A stretch of 64,000 nucleotides of DNA from an uncultured Aequorivita sp. (GCA_937125455.1 CAKZLK010000016.1:164030-228029), one strand, 5' to 3'. Numbered from the stretch's first letter, positions 17,260 to 26,801 are shown. Notes: a model not told the origin generated them from the sequence alone. Numbers and translations are program-made.

Positions 17260-17544
17260 TTACTCTTCAGTTTTTGCTTCTTCTTTTTTTGCAGGTTTTT
17301 TAAACTTGTCGTATTTGTTTTTGAATTTGTCAATACGTCCCGCAGTATCGATAAGTTTTGCTTTTCCGGTATAAAAAGGGTGTGAAGATCGCGAAATCTC
17401 CATCTTTACCAAAGGGTATTCAACACCATCAACTTCGATAGTTTCTCTAGTATCTGCAGTTGATTTTGTAAGGAATACATCTTCATTGCTCATATCCTTA
17501 AAAGCAACTATTCTATAATTTTCTGGGTGGATACCTTTTTTCAT
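17260..17544 (-). CDS. rpmE2: 50S ribosomal protein L31 type B
   Basis: 94 residues starting [11 protein letters not shown], the L31 type B signature, with SSHPFYTGK near the middle. The zinc-binding Cys of type A L31 are absent, as usual for type B. The C-terminal tail is Lys/Glu/Ala-rich and longer than in the E. coli paralogue. In the leader, a TAAATTTG -7 element (17613-17606, minus strand) is followed by a 6-bp hairpin (17581-17596) that could be a regulatory site; this is inference. Confidence 0.95.
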   Translation of the reverse strand: MKKGIHPENYRIVAFKDMSNEDVFLTKSTADTRETIEVDGVEYPLVKMEISRSSHPFYTGKAKLIDTAGRIDKFKNKYDKFKKPAKKEEAKTEE

Positions 17545-17734
17545 CTCTGTAATTGTAATATTATTATTTAAAATGCACTCTTCCGACCTTTCGGAATTGA
17601 GTTTGCAAATTTAATTATTAATTGCAAATTAGCAACAAAATAACACACTTTTTTAATTCATTTCAAAATCACTAGCAAATGTAACGTTTTGCTATCTTTG
17701 TTTACTAACAACCTGAACCAAAAAATTATTAAAA

Positions 17735-18265
17735 ATGGAAACACAAACAGCTTCAATTAAAAAAATAGCACTGAACTATGGTGTGCTATTAGCCTTACTT
17801 TCAATTGTTTTACAGGTAATATCATATGTATTAGATGCGCATATTGATCGACCATGGTGGCTTACCGTTTTACAGTTATTAATTTCAGTAGGAGTTATTA
17901 CATATGGTATAAAAGCATATAAAACTGAAAACGCTGGTTTTCTTACAATAGGGCAAGCATTAAAAGCTGGTTTAGCCATTAGTTTAGTAGCTGGTATAAT
18001 TGCTGTTGTTTTCAATTATATTTTCATGAATTATATCGATCCTGATTTTGTTCAAAAAACATTAGATTTTTCTAGGGAGCAAATGATTGAAAAAAATCCA
18101 AATATGCCACAAGAACAAATTGATACAGCAATGAGCATGTCTGCTAAGTTTATGTCTCCGCTAATTATGTCTGCTTTTGCAATGATTGCTACTTTGTTTT
18201 TTGGCTTTATAATTTCCTTATTTGCAGGATTAATTATGAAGAAAAATCCACCACAACAACTATAA
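17735..18265 (+). CDS. DUF4199 family membrane protein
   Basis: 176 residues with four hydrophobic helices (about 12-31, 39-59, 72-98, 137-167) and a soluble hydrophilic loop between helices 3 and 4. This is the layout of DUF4199 proteins of Bacteroidota. In many flavobacteria a DUF4199 gene precedes a glycosyltransferase gene, as here, where only 8 bp separate the stop and the next ATG. The function is unknown; a link to envelope glycoconjugates is suggested only by position. A TATCTTTG -7 element lies at 17693-17700. Confidence 0.85.
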   Translation: METQTASIKKIALNYGVLLALLSIVLQVISYVLDAHIDRPWWLTVLQLLISVGVITYGIKAYKTENAGFLTIGQALKAGLAISLVAGIIAVVFNYIFMNYIDPDFVQKTLDFSREQMIEKNPNMPQEQIDTAMSMSAKFMSPLIMSAFAMIATLFFGFIISLFAGLIMKKNPPQQL

Positions 18266-18273
18266 TTACTTGA

Positions 18274-19227
18274 ATGAACATATCCATTGTCATCCCACTT
18301 CTTAACGAAGAAGAGTCACTTAATGAATTGTACCGTTGGATTGCATCCGTTATGCAATCCAATGGTTTTTTATACGAGCTCATATTTATTGATGATGGCA
18401 GCACAGATAATTCTTGGAAAATAATTGAAAAGCTTTCCGAAGAAAACTCAGCGGTTAAAGGAATTCGTTTTCAGAAAAATTATGGAAAATCACAAGCCCT
18501 GCATGCTGGCTTTGCGATGGCGAAAGGTGATGTGATTATCACTATGGATGCCGATTTGCAGGACAATCCCGAAGAAATTCCAGAACTGTACAAAATGATT
18601 ATCGAGGAAGGTTTCGATCTTGTTTCGGGCTGGAAAAAGAAACGGTACGATTCTGTTATCAGCAAAAACCTACCTTCAAAATTATTCAATTACGCAGCAC
18701 GGAAAACTTCCGGCGTAAAACTACACGACTTTAATTGTGGCTTGAAGGCGTATAAACGTAATGTTGTAAAATCCATTGAAGTTACGGGCGAAATGCATAG
18801 ATATATTCCTGTGCTAGCTAAGAATGCAGGCTTCAATAAAATTTCAGAAAAACCTGTTTTGCATCAGGCCCGAAAATACGGAACCACAAAATTTGGCGCT
18901 GAGCGCTTTATCCGTGGTTTTTTAGATTTGATAACCATTTGGTTTTTATCGCGTTTCGGAAAACGTCCGATGCATCTTTTTGGTGCATGGGGCGCAATAA
19001 TGCTTATAATAGGTTTCTTTTTGGCGCTTTATCTAGGAATTGATAAACTATTTTTGAATCCTTACGGCAGGCTCATTACAGAGCGACCACAGTTTTATAT
19101 TGCACTAACCGCAATGATTTTGGGATCCCAACTCTTCCTAGCAGGATTTTTGGGCGAATTGATTCTAAGAAGTAAAAAAGATTCCCGAAACTACATTATC
19201 AAAGAACAACGAAACTTCAAAGATTAA
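18274..19227 (+). CDS. Polyprenol-phosphate glycosyltransferase, family 2 (DPM1/GtrB-like)
   Basis: 317 residues: a GT-A domain (about 1-225) with IVIPLLNEEESL, the FIDDGSTDNSW motif and a DADLQDNPEE metal-binding motif, then two C-terminal transmembrane helices (about 235-255 and 270-295). This architecture transfers a sugar from a nucleotide donor to undecaprenyl phosphate on the cytoplasmic face of the membrane. It appears to be co-transcribed with the DUF4199 gene upstream and the phosphosugar mutase 39 bp downstream, which fits a glycolipid or envelope-sugar role. Confidence 0.9.
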   Translation: MNISIVIPLLNEEESLNELYRWIASVMQSNGFLYELIFIDDGSTDNSWKIIEKLSEENSAVKGIRFQKNYGKSQALHAGFAMAKGDVIITMDADLQDNPEEIPELYKMIIEEGFDLVSGWKKKRYDSVISKNLPSKLFNYAARKTSGVKLHDFNCGLKAYKRNVVKSIEVTGEMHRYIPVLAKNAGFNKISEKPVLHQARKYGTTKFGAERFIRGFLDLITIWFLSRFGKRPMHLFGAWGAIMLIIGFFLALYLGIDKLFLNPYGRLITERPQFYIALTAMILGSQLFLAGFLGELILRSKKDSRNYIIKEQRNFKD

Positions 19228-19266
19228 ACTTAGAGATTCTTTATTTTTGCACTTTAATTTAGACGA

Positions 19267-20982
19267 ATGATTTACGTAGATCCGAAAACTTTAGCCCGCG
19301 TTAACCAATGGCTTACCCCCTTTTTCGACGAAAAAACCCAACACGACATTAAAGAAATGATTGCTTATGATCCCGAAGGATTGGAAGACAGTTTTTATAA
19401 AAACCTTGAGTTCGGAACTGGTGGAATGCGAGGTATAATGGGTCTTGGCGACAACCGAATCAATAAATATACTTTAGGTAAAAATACGCAAGGACTTTCA
19501 AATTATTTAAGAAAACAGTTCCCTAACCAAGAAATTAAAGTAGCGATTGCCTTCGACTGTCGTCACAATAGCAAAGAATTTGCGAAAATAGTAGCAAATG
19601 TATTTTCGGCTAACGGAATAAAAGTTTTTCTTTTTTCAGAATTGCGGCCCACACCAGAGCTTTCTTTCGCTGTAAAACAGTTGGACTGTCAAGGTGGAAT
19701 CGTTTTGACCGCATCCCACAATCCGCCTGAATACAACGGCTATAAAGTGTATTGGGAAGATGGCGGACAGCTAGTTCCGCCCCAAGATGGCGAAATAATT
19801 GCTGAAATAAATTCGCTTAACTATGAAGATATAAAATTTGAAGCGAATGAAAGTTTGATTCAATTTATAGATTCAGAAGTAGATGAAGCATTTGCAAAGG
19901 CTTCCATCAAAAATGGAACTTTCAATACTTCTCAAGAAGCTAAAGACAACTTAAAAATTGTTTTCACTTCGCTTCACGGCACTTCAATCACAATGGTTCC
20001 AAAGGTTTTGGAAAAAGCTGGTTATAAAAATATTTCCATAGTTGAAGAACAAGCAGAACCAAACGGAGATTTCCCAACCGTAAAATCACCAAATCCCGAA
20101 GAGCCCGCTGCTCTTAAAATGGCTTTGGAACTTGCTGAAAAAGAAAATGCAGATATTGTAATCGGAACCGATCCAGATTGCGACCGCTTGGGCGTTGCAG
20201 TTAGAAATAACGAAAACAAAATGGTTTTGCTAAACGGAAACCAAACCATGGTTTTGATGACGCATTTCCTTTTAGAGCAATGGAAAAAAGCTGGAAAACT
20301 AAATGGAAAGCAGTTTGTTGCCTCTACAATCGTTTCCACTCCCATGGTTGAAAAGATTGCGGAACATTTCAAAGTAAAATATATTGAAGGACTTACGGGT
20401 TTTAAGTGGATTGCGAAAATGATCAAGGATTTTCCCGAGCTTGAGTTTATTGGTGGTGGAGAAGAAAGTTTCGGATATTTGGTGGGTGATTTTGTTCGTG
20501 ATAAAGACGCTGTTACCGCTACCCTACTGGCTTGCGAAATCGCGGCACAGAAAAAAGATTCCGGCAGTAGTATGTTTCAATATTTGAACGATGTTTACAA
20601 TCATTTTGGAAACTACCGTGAACATTTGATTTCAATAACCAAAAAAGGAAAACAGGGCGCAGAAGAAATTTCAGCAATAATGAAGAAGCTCCGCGAGAAT
20701 CCATTTAAGGAAATTGCAGGAAGCAAAGTGATTCGTATGGATGATGTTTCAAAAAATGAAACCACAGATTTTATAAAACAGGAAACTATGTCATTAAACC
20801 TGCCAAAATCCAATGTATTAGTCTACTATACCGAAGATGGCAGCAAAATTGCAGCGCGACCCAGCGGCACTGAACCGAAAATAAAGTTCTACATTAGCGT
20901 GAATACTTTGGAAAAAGAAAATTTTGAAGAAATACTCCAAAATAAAATTGACGCTATTGCCGCACAACTAAACATTAGTTAA
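19267..20982 (+). CDS. Phosphoglucomutase/phosphomannomutase family enzyme
   Basis: 571 residues with the alpha-D-phosphohexomutase domains in order. The active-site Ser lies in TASHNPPEYNGYK, the metal-binding loop is GTDPDCDRLGV, the sugar-binding loop is GGGEESFGYLVGD, and the phosphate-binding loop is RPSGTEPKIKFYI. It interconverts hexose 1- and 6-phosphates in the cytoplasm through a phosphoserine intermediate. The length fits the PgcA-like phosphoglucomutases of Bacteroidota. The stop overlaps the start of the following ABC gene by one base (TAATG). Confidence 0.93.
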   Translation: MIYVDPKTLARVNQWLTPFFDEKTQHDIKEMIAYDPEGLEDSFYKNLEFGTGGMRGIMGLGDNRINKYTLGKNTQGLSNYLRKQFPNQEIKVAIAFDCRHNSKEFAKIVANVFSANGIKVFLFSELRPTPELSFAVKQLDCQGGIVLTASHNPPEYNGYKVYWEDGGQLVPPQDGEIIAEINSLNYEDIKFEANESLIQFIDSEVDEAFAKASIKNGTFNTSQEAKDNLKIVFTSLHGTSITMVPKVLEKAGYKNISIVEEQAEPNGDFPTVKSPNPEEPAALKMALELAEKENADIVIGTDPDCDRLGVAVRNNENKMVLLNGNQTMVLMTHFLLEQWKKAGKLNGKQFVASTIVSTPMVEKIAEHFKVKYIEGLTGFKWIAKMIKDFPELEFIGGGEESFGYLVGDFVRDKDAVTATLLACEIAAQKKDSGSSMFQYLNDVYNHFGNYREHLISITKKGKQGAEEISAIMKKLRENPFKEIAGSKVIRMDDVSKNETTDFIKQETMSLNLPKSNVLVYYTEDGSKIAARPSGTEPKIKFYISVNTLEKENFEEILQNKIDAIAAQLNIS

Positions 20983-22808
20983 TGAATTATTTCAGAAAAA
21001 TATTGCGCTACGCTTATCCCTATAAAAGATTTGCGTTTTTAAACATTTTTTTTAACGTTTTGTATGCCCTGTTCGGGACACTTTCCTTTGTAGCGCTCAT
21101 TCCTGTTTTGGAAATTATTTTCAGTGACAAACGAACGCTTGGCGCCAAGCCAGTTTATGAAGGAATTTCTAAAATAAAAGATTTTTCACAGGAGTATCTT
21201 AATTATTTTATCATTGAAAACATCAATAAATACGGCGAATTTACCGTGCTTATGTATATGGTTGGGATTATAATTTCCCTCTTTTTATTAAAAAACCTAA
21301 GCAATTATTTAGCGATGTTCTATTCTACTTTTCTCCGGAACGGCGTATTAAAAGATCTTCGGAATGACCTTTACAGCAAAGTAATTCAGTTTCCATTGGC
21401 TTTTTATTCTGAAAAAAGAAAAGGAGATACCATTTCCCGATTGAGCGCCGATGTTGATGAAGTGAAAAACTCCGTGCTTTCTGTCCTGGAAATGATTGTC
21501 CGCGAACCATTGACCATAATTTTCTCATTGGCAACCATGCTTTTTATAAGTCCGAAATTGACACTTTTTGTGTTTCTATTTTTACCAATTTCAGGTTTTT
21601 TTATCTCAAAAATTGGTAAATCGCTAAAAAAAGGATCCTTAAAAGTTCAGCAAGAACAAGGTGTTTTCCTTTCTATTTTGGAGGAAACCATGGGCGGATT
21701 GCGCATTATTAAAGCCTTTCACGCCGAAAATCTTTTTCAGAAGAAATTTGAGGACAGCAACGAGCGATTTTACAAACATTCCAACGCGGTACTCAATCGC
21801 CAAAACCTAGCCTCTCCGGTTAGTGAACTTTTGGGAATTATTACCATAGGTATACTTTTAGTGTATGGCGGTTATTTGGTTTTTGTTGACCGGACGTTAG
21901 AAGCAAGTTTCTTTATTGGGTATATCATGTTGGCCTACAACATTCTTACTCCCGCAAAAGCTATAGCAAAAGCAAGTTACTCCGTAAAACGTGCCGATGG
22001 GTCAGCACACAGAATTTTAGAATTGCTGGAAGCTAAAAACACGATTACAGACATTGAAAACCCAGTTCAAAAGGAAGGATTTGACAACGTTATTTCTATT
22101 AAAAATATTTCGTTTAAATATGAAGATCAATACGTTTTAAAGGATTTCTCGTTAGAAATTCCAAAAGGAAAGACCGTAGCGCTTGTTGGCCAATCCGGAA
22201 GTGGAAAAAGTACGATTGCAAATTTGCTTACACGTTTTTACGATGTAAACAAGGGCAGTATTGAAATTGATGGTGTTGACATAAAAAATATTTCGAAGAG
22301 ATCTTTGCGAGGTTTAATGGGTATTGTTTCGCAGGACTCCATTCTTTTTAATGATACTGTAGGCAATAATCTAAAACTTGGAAAACCCTTGGCTTCCGAT
22401 TCAGAATTGATGGAAGCTGCGGAAATAAGCAATTCATACGAATTCATAAAAGACTTACCTGAAGGTTTTGATACAAATATTGGCGACAGCGGAAACAAAC
22501 TGAGCGGTGGCCAAAAGCAACGCTTAAGCATAGCCAGAGCCGTTCTTAAAAATCCGCCAATTATGATTTTGGACGAAGCAACTTCAGCATTGGACTCTGA
22601 AAGCGAACGTTTGGTTCAGGATGCTTTGGAAAAAATGATGAAAAATCGGACTTCCATAGTTATTGCTCACCGTCTTTCCACAATTCAAAACGCCGATAAT
22701 ATTGTTGTTCTCTCCAAAGGAAAAATTGTGGAGCAAGGCAAACACCAAGAGCTCTTGGAGAAAAAAGGGGTATACTACAGCCTTGTGGAAATGCAATCCC
22801 TAGCGTAA
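20982..22808 (+). CDS. ABC exporter, fused permease and ATPase (MsbA-like)
   Basis: 608 residues. Six transmembrane helices form a type IV ABC exporter domain (about 1-330). The nucleotide-binding domain follows, with Walker A GQSGSGKST, signature LSGGQKQR, Walker B IMILDEATSALD and the H-loop in VIAHRLST. It probably acts as a homodimeric flippase for a lipid or glycolipid. The one-base overlap with the phosphosugar mutase and the upstream polyprenol glycosyltransferase support an envelope-lipid role, but the substrate cannot be told from sequence. Confidence 0.92.
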   Translation: MNYFRKILRYAYPYKRFAFLNIFFNVLYALFGTLSFVALIPVLEIIFSDKRTLGAKPVYEGISKIKDFSQEYLNYFIIENINKYGEFTVLMYMVGIIISLFLLKNLSNYLAMFYSTFLRNGVLKDLRNDLYSKVIQFPLAFYSEKRKGDTISRLSADVDEVKNSVLSVLEMIVREPLTIIFSLATMLFISPKLTLFVFLFLPISGFFISKIGKSLKKGSLKVQQEQGVFLSILEETMGGLRIIKAFHAENLFQKKFEDSNERFYKHSNAVLNRQNLASPVSELLGIITIGILLVYGGYLVFVDRTLEASFFIGYIMLAYNILTPAKAIAKASYSVKRADGSAHRILELLEAKNTITDIENPVQKEGFDNVISIKNISFKYEDQYVLKDFSLEIPKGKTVALVGQSGSGKSTIANLLTRFYDVNKGSIEIDGVDIKNISKRSLRGLMGIVSQDSILFNDTVGNNLKLGKPLASDSELMEAAEISNSYEFIKDLPEGFDTNIGDSGNKLSGGQKQRLSIARAVLKNPPIMILDEATSALDSESERLVQDALEKMMKNRTSIVIAHRLSTIQNADNIVVLSKGKIVEQGKHQELLEKKGVYYSLVEMQSLA

Positions 22809-22874
22809 TTATAGACTTTTCAATTAAACCATTCTTCTGTAACTTAGTCCTATAAATAAGTTGCGCACTTAAAT

Positions 22875-23426
22875 ATGGTTGAAGAACAAGAACTGGTTGC
22901 GGCATTGCAGACCGAAGCAGACAAAGAGTCCGCCTTTCGGGAACTTGTTTCGCAGTATAAGGAACGACTGTATTGGCAAATTAGGAATATGGTTTTGGAT
23001 CACGATGATGCTGATGATGTGCTTCAAAACACCTTTATAAAGATTTTTAGAAATATCAATTCGTTTAAAGGAGATAGCAAGTTGCACACCTGGATGTATA
23101 GAATAGCCGCCAACGAATCCATCACGTTTCTCAACAAAAAAGCGAAACGAAAAAATGTTTCAATTGAAAACATGAAGGATAATGCGGTGCGTAAGCTGGA
23201 AACCGATGTTTATTTTGAAGGCGATGCCATTCAACTGCAATTTCAAAAAGCAATTGCCACGCTTCCTGAAAGACAACGGTTAATTTTTACGATGAAATAT
23301 TTTGAAGACCATACTTTTGAAGAGCTTTCGGAAATTTTAGAAACCTCGGTGGGTGGATTAAAAAGCAGCTATCACATTGCTGTGAAAAAAATTACGGAAT
23401 TTATAAAGACCAATGAAACCTTATAA
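22875..23426 (+). CDS. ECF-type RNA polymerase sigma factor
   Basis: 183 residues with sigma region 2 (DDADDVLQNTFIKIFRNI, then HTWMYRIAANESI) and region 4 (LPERQRLIFTMKYFEDHTFEE and a helix-turn-helix). There is no region 3, which defines the ECF group. It should direct polymerase to a small envelope- or stress-related regulon. The two following genes are tightly linked and encode a single-pass membrane protein and a secreted sensor-like protein, the usual partners of such a sigma factor. Confidence 0.93.
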   Translation: MVEEQELVAALQTEADKESAFRELVSQYKERLYWQIRNMVLDHDDADDVLQNTFIKIFRNINSFKGDSKLHTWMYRIAANESITFLNKKAKRKNVSIENMKDNAVRKLETDVYFEGDAIQLQFQKAIATLPERQRLIFTMKYFEDHTFEELSEILETSVGGLKSSYHIAVKKITEFIKTNETL

Positions 23427-23448
23427 AATATTAACAGTCAAACTTTAA

Positions 23449-23949
23449 GTGAAAAAAGAAAAAAACATACCCGATTTTAAAGTACCAAAAGATTATTTCG
23501 AAACTTTTGAGGAACGTCTTTTTAGTAAAATTTCGGAAGAAAATTTTCCTAAATCTGCGGGCTTTAAAGCTCCCGATATGTACTTTGAAAATTTGAATAC
23601 ACGGATTTTAGAAGCCATCAATTCATCTGAAAAGTCTCAGAAAGCAATACCGCTTTTCCCGAAAAAATATCTCGGGTACGCAGCCGCGATTGCAGCTTCC
23701 TTGGTTATTGGTTTTTTAATTTTTAATACAAAAACCGATAATTCAAACTTAGATTCACTGCAATTTGCAGCTATTGACACCTACATTGAGGAAGGCAATT
23801 TGAACTTAGATTATTATGATCTAACTTCTTATATCGACGATGAAGATATTACCAATATAAAGCTTGAAGACCAACAATTTTCAGAAGCCACACTGAAAAA
23901 TTATATTATGGAAAATGTGGATGAAGAAACTTTAATAAACGAACAATGA
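23449..23949 (+). CDS. Single-pass membrane protein, probable anti-sigma partner
   Basis: 166 residues from a GTG start. A cytoplasmic N-terminal part (1-72) contains two repeats of a VPKDYFETFEERL / APDMYFENLNTRI motif, followed by one transmembrane helix (about 73-91) and an acidic periplasmic part. The position directly after an ECF sigma gene, and the N-in topology, suggest an anti-sigma factor or a regulator of one, although no canonical zinc anti-sigma motif is present. The stop overlaps the next ATG by four bases (ATGA), implying translational coupling. Confidence 0.7.
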   Translation: MKKEKNIPDFKVPKDYFETFEERLFSKISEENFPKSAGFKAPDMYFENLNTRILEAINSSEKSQKAIPLFPKKYLGYAAAIAASLVIGFLIFNTKTDNSNLDSLQFAAIDTYIEEGNLNLDYYDLTSYIDDEDITNIKLEDQQFSEATLKNYIMENVDEETLINEQ

Positions 23950-24398
23950 AAAATATAGTTATTCTATTTCTGCTTTTGGCGACAGGCATGAACGCCCAAG
24001 ACGGAAAACACGAAAAGATTAAGGCTTTAAAAACTGCTTATATAACAGAAAAATTAGCCCTAACATCTACTGAAGCTGAAAAATTTTGGCCCATATATAA
24101 CAAATTTGAGGAAAAGTTCCACGACATTAGAAAGAAAGAAAAATACGAAATTTATCAAAAATTGCGCGATGGATTAGATAAGATGAACGACGCCGAGGCC
24201 AATACCTTAATTGATGCAAGCTTATCGCTAGAGAGTGATGAGTTAGCGTTACGCAAGCAAATGATTACTGAACTTAGAGATGTAATTTCACCAAAAAAAA
24301 TAATCATCCTCAAAAAAGCAGAAGACGATTTTAAAAAAGAACTTCTCGATAGGTACAGAAACAGCAAAGGCGAAAAAGGACCAAAAGGACCAAAATAA
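23946..24398 (+). CDS. Periplasmic helical protein, 'sensor of ECF-type sigma factor' family
   Basis: 150 residues with a signal peptide (about 1-17, ending in NAQ) and an almost fully helical, highly charged body reminiscent of Spy/CpxP chaperones (LTSTEAEKFWPIYNKFEEKF). The tail is GEKGPKGPK. Flavobacterial homologues in this position are named sensor of ECF-type sigma factor. I infer that it senses envelope stress or damaged protein and feeds back on the sigma factor. It overlaps the preceding gene by four bases and is followed by a strong terminator. Confidence 0.75.
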   Translation: MKNIVILFLLLATGMNAQDGKHEKIKALKTAYITEKLALTSTEAEKFWPIYNKFEEKFHDIRKKEKYEIYQKLRDGLDKMNDAEANTLIDASLSLESDELALRKQMITELRDVISPKKIIILKKAEDDFKKELLDRYRNSKGEKGPKGPK

Positions 24399-24429
24399 AA
24401 AAAGCCCCGAAATTCGGGGCTTTTTTTTT
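24399..24429. terminator. Strong bidirectional terminator
   Basis: GCCCCGAA (24404-24411) pairs with TTCGGGGC (24413-24420), flanked by an A run on the left and nine T on the right. It ends the ECF sigma operon on the plus strand and, read from the other side, the DUF2911 gene. Confidence 0.9.
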
Positions 24430-24445
24430 AACGGTTAAGTGCATT

Positions 24446-25291
24446 TTACATTGCACCCCATTCTTTTAAAGACTTTTCATTTAAAGCCACATAATCATCA
24501 TTTCCCGCTTCTTTAGCAAGCTCCATTGATTTTTTTGCTGCTGCAATTGCTCCTTTTTTATCACCTGCTTTCGCATAGATCAATGATTTTTGACGCAACT
24601 GCCAATATGCAGGTTCTTTGTTCATCTCAATAGACTTATCTATCCATGTTTTAGCCTGGTTGATGTCTTTTCCAGCCTCAAGATAATATACTGCTGCAGC
24701 GTAATAATCATTTGCGCTCGGTCCATTCATCACCTTCTGAATGTTTTCCGAAACTGTTTTATCAGTTCCAACTTTTATTGGTACACCAACATAGGTCTTT
24801 TCCCATAGCATTCCTAGCATTGCTGAATCGTTTTTCAAATCATCAAATGTCATTGTAAATGTTTCAACATTCATTGGCATTGGGTAAGCTTTTGCAGATA
24901 CTTGTGCCGCTACTTTACTATCATCCCACTCTTTTGGAGTTCCCCAATTTGAAGTGTCATTATAGAAATATACTTCCCAGCTTGAAGTACCTGGCTTGGT
25001 ATAAATAGCATAACTACCGGCTTTTAATGTTTTGCCTCCCACTTCAACATCTTCGCTAAATGTTATTTTGGTGTTTGCATTTGCACCTGTTCGCCACATA
25101 GCGTTATAAGGCACCAAGTTACCAAAAATGGTTCTGCCTTTCATGGATGGTCTTGAATATTCTAAAGTTACATCCGTAAGTCCAACTTTTTGTTCAATTT
25201 TTTGAAACGGACTTGGCTGCGGTGTTTGAATCTGTGCCTGAATACCAATAGTTAGCATCAGGGCAGAAAAAAGTAAAATAATTTTTTTCAT
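24446..25291 (-). CDS. Secreted DUF2911 protein
   Basis: 281 residues with a signal peptide (about 1-19), a DUF2911 beta-domain (about 30-175; motifs YSRPSMKGR and RTGANANTKITF) and a helical, TPR-like C-terminal region (about 190-281). DUF2911 proteins are widespread secreted or periplasmic proteins of Bacteroidota without known activity. The conserved YSRP and WRTGAN motifs suggest a shared binding site. The gene is monocistronic. Confidence 0.88.
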   Translation of the reverse strand: MKKIILLFSALMLTIGIQAQIQTPQPSPFQKIEQKVGLTDVTLEYSRPSMKGRTIFGNLVPYNAMWRTGANANTKITFSEDVEVGGKTLKAGSYAIYTKPGTSSWEVYFYNDTSNWGTPKEWDDSKVAAQVSAKAYPMPMNVETFTMTFDDLKNDSAMLGMLWEKTYVGVPIKVGTDKTVSENIQKVMNGPSANDYYAAAVYYLEAGKDINQAKTWIDKSIEMNKEPAYWQLRQKSLIYAKAGDKKGAIAAAKKSMELAKEAGNDDYVALNEKSLKEWGAM

Positions 25292-25502
25292 AGTAATGAT
25301 TTTTAGTTGTTTATATATACTTACGAAAATACAATATGCGGGGGTTTAAAAAGTTAAGAAAAGCCTAAATTAGTAAAATACTGCATTTTTATTAATCGCT
25401 GAAAAATCAAGCTATTGTTTAAACACGAATGAATTGTTAATATTTTGTTTAATCTTTTTTTGACATCTTAAAACAAAGTATTTTTAAAAAAAATTTATTG
25501 AA

Positions 25503-25625
25503 ATGTGGAAATTTTTAAGAAAATTTATCAAAATAGATTTACAAGGTAGTGCTTCAGACCTCCAAACCTATAGGTTATTGCGTATGAACCAAAAAATATC
25601 ATTCAAACCGAATAAAAAAATTTAA
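25503..25625 (+). CDS. Possible small basic protein at the head of the photolyase cluster
   Basis: A 40-codon reading frame (start MWKFLRKFIKIDLQG, end FKPNKKI) runs from ATG at 25503 to TAA at 25623-25625. The TAA directly abuts the ATG of the SRPBCC gene, which would couple the two. The product is very basic and shows a plausible soluble/amphipathic pattern. I do not recognise a family. Support comes from the A-rich leader and the exact junction with the next gene; a chance ORF in AT-rich DNA remains possible. Confidence 0.35.
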   Translation: MWKFLRKFIKIDLQGSASDLQTYRLLRMNQKISFKPNKKI

Positions 25626-26087
25626 ATGAAAGTTTATACGTTACACGCCAAACAGAACCTGCCAATTACTATGGGTGAGGCCTGGGATTTTCTATCAGAT
25701 CCCAAAAATTTAAAAGTAATTACTCCAGATTACATGGGGTTCAATATTCAATATGGAGCTGACAGACCAATGTTTGCGGGTCAAATTATTGAATATATTG
25801 TTACTCCAATTTTAGGCATCAAAACCAAATGGGTTACAGAAATAACTCACGTTGTGGACAAAAAATATTTTGTGGACGAACAGCGCTTTGGACCTTATTC
25901 GCTTTGGCATCATAAACATTTTATTAAAGAAATTGATGGCGGAGTTGAAATGGAAGATTTGCTCCACTATAAACTTCCGTTTGGGGTCCTTGGACAGCTT
26001 GTGCACCCTTTTTTAGTAAAACCAAAACTGGATGAAATCTTTGAATATCGAAAAAACAAATTGGTTGAGCTCTTTGGAACCCTATAA
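25626..26087 (+). CDS. SRPBCC (START/Bet v1-like) family protein
   Basis: 153 residues of one helix-grip fold: LPITMGEAWDFLSDPKNL at the start, a long central beta-sheet, and a C-terminal helix. SRPBCC proteins of this type bind hydrophobic ligands in the cytoplasm. It is the first recognised gene of a run with an SDR and a photolyase. That arrangement is frequent in flavobacteria and often light-regulated, so the ligand may be a chromophore or an isoprenoid; this is inference. Confidence 0.88.
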   Translation: MKVYTLHAKQNLPITMGEAWDFLSDPKNLKVITPDYMGFNIQYGADRPMFAGQIIEYIVTPILGIKTKWVTEITHVVDKKYFVDEQRFGPYSLWHHKHFIKEIDGGVEMEDLLHYKLPFGVLGQLVHPFLVKPKLDEIFEYRKNKLVELFGTL

Positions 26088-26104
26088 TTTCAAAAAATAA
26101 AACA

Positions 26105-26800
26105 ATGCAAAAAAATATACTTTTAATCGGTGGTTCCTATGGAATTGGAGCTGCCATTGCTGCTAAGTTGAAAGAAAACAACAATGTAATTATTGCATCC
26201 CGAAGTAGCGAACATATTCCCGAAGGAATAACACATTTTACCTTTGATGCTTTAAACGATGACATTTCAACCTTGAATTTGCCCGAAAAGATTGACGGTT
26301 TCGTGTATTGCCCAGGTAGTATCAATTTGAAGCCTTTTAAAATGATGTCCCCCGAAACGTTTCATGAAGATATGGAACTCAATTTCCACTCTCTTGTTCG
26401 GGTAGTTCACGGTTTGTTGCCCAAATTGAAAAATTCAAAGCAAGCTAGTCTTGTTTTTTTCAGCACTGTTGCTGTAAAAGTAGGCATGCCCTTTCATACC
26501 AGTGTTAGTGCTGCAAAAGGAGCTATTGAAGGGTTTGCAAAGGCGCTGGCTGCAGAGTACGCTCCAAACTTCCGTGTAAACGTAATCGCACCTTCATTGA
26601 CAGATTCGCCTTTGGCGTCGAAGCTTTTGAACAACGATGCCAAAAAAGAAAAAATGGCGGAGCGCCACCCTCTGAAAAAAGTAGGCACAACTGAAGATAT
26701 TGCTTCAATGGCAGCATTTCTTCTGAATGATGAATCGCTATGGATTACAGGGCAAGTTTTTGGTGTGGACGGCGGACTTTCTACTTTAAACATTAACTAA
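26105..26800 (+). CDS. Atypical short-chain dehydrogenase/reductase
   Basis: 231 residues of a Rossmann fold with the nucleotide-binding loop GGSYGIGAAIA (about 9-19), an LNFHS segment with the conserved Asn93, and Ser120. The YxxxK catalytic pair is broken: Lys138 is present, but the position four residues before it is Val134 instead of Tyr. The C-terminal GQVFGVDGG motif is kept. It may therefore be a non-reductase or use another proton donor. It lies in one operon with the SRPBCC and photolyase genes. Confidence 0.88.
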   Translation: MQKNILLIGGSYGIGAAIAAKLKENNNVIIASRSSEHIPEGITHFTFDALNDDISTLNLPEKIDGFVYCPGSINLKPFKMMSPETFHEDMELNFHSLVRVVHGLLPKLKNSKQASLVFFSTVAVKVGMPFHTSVSAAKGAIEGFAKALAAEYAPNFRVNVIAPSLTDSPLASKLLNNDAKKEKMAERHPLKKVGTTEDIASMAAFLLNDESLWITGQVFGVDGGLSTLNIN

Positions 26801-26801
26801 A

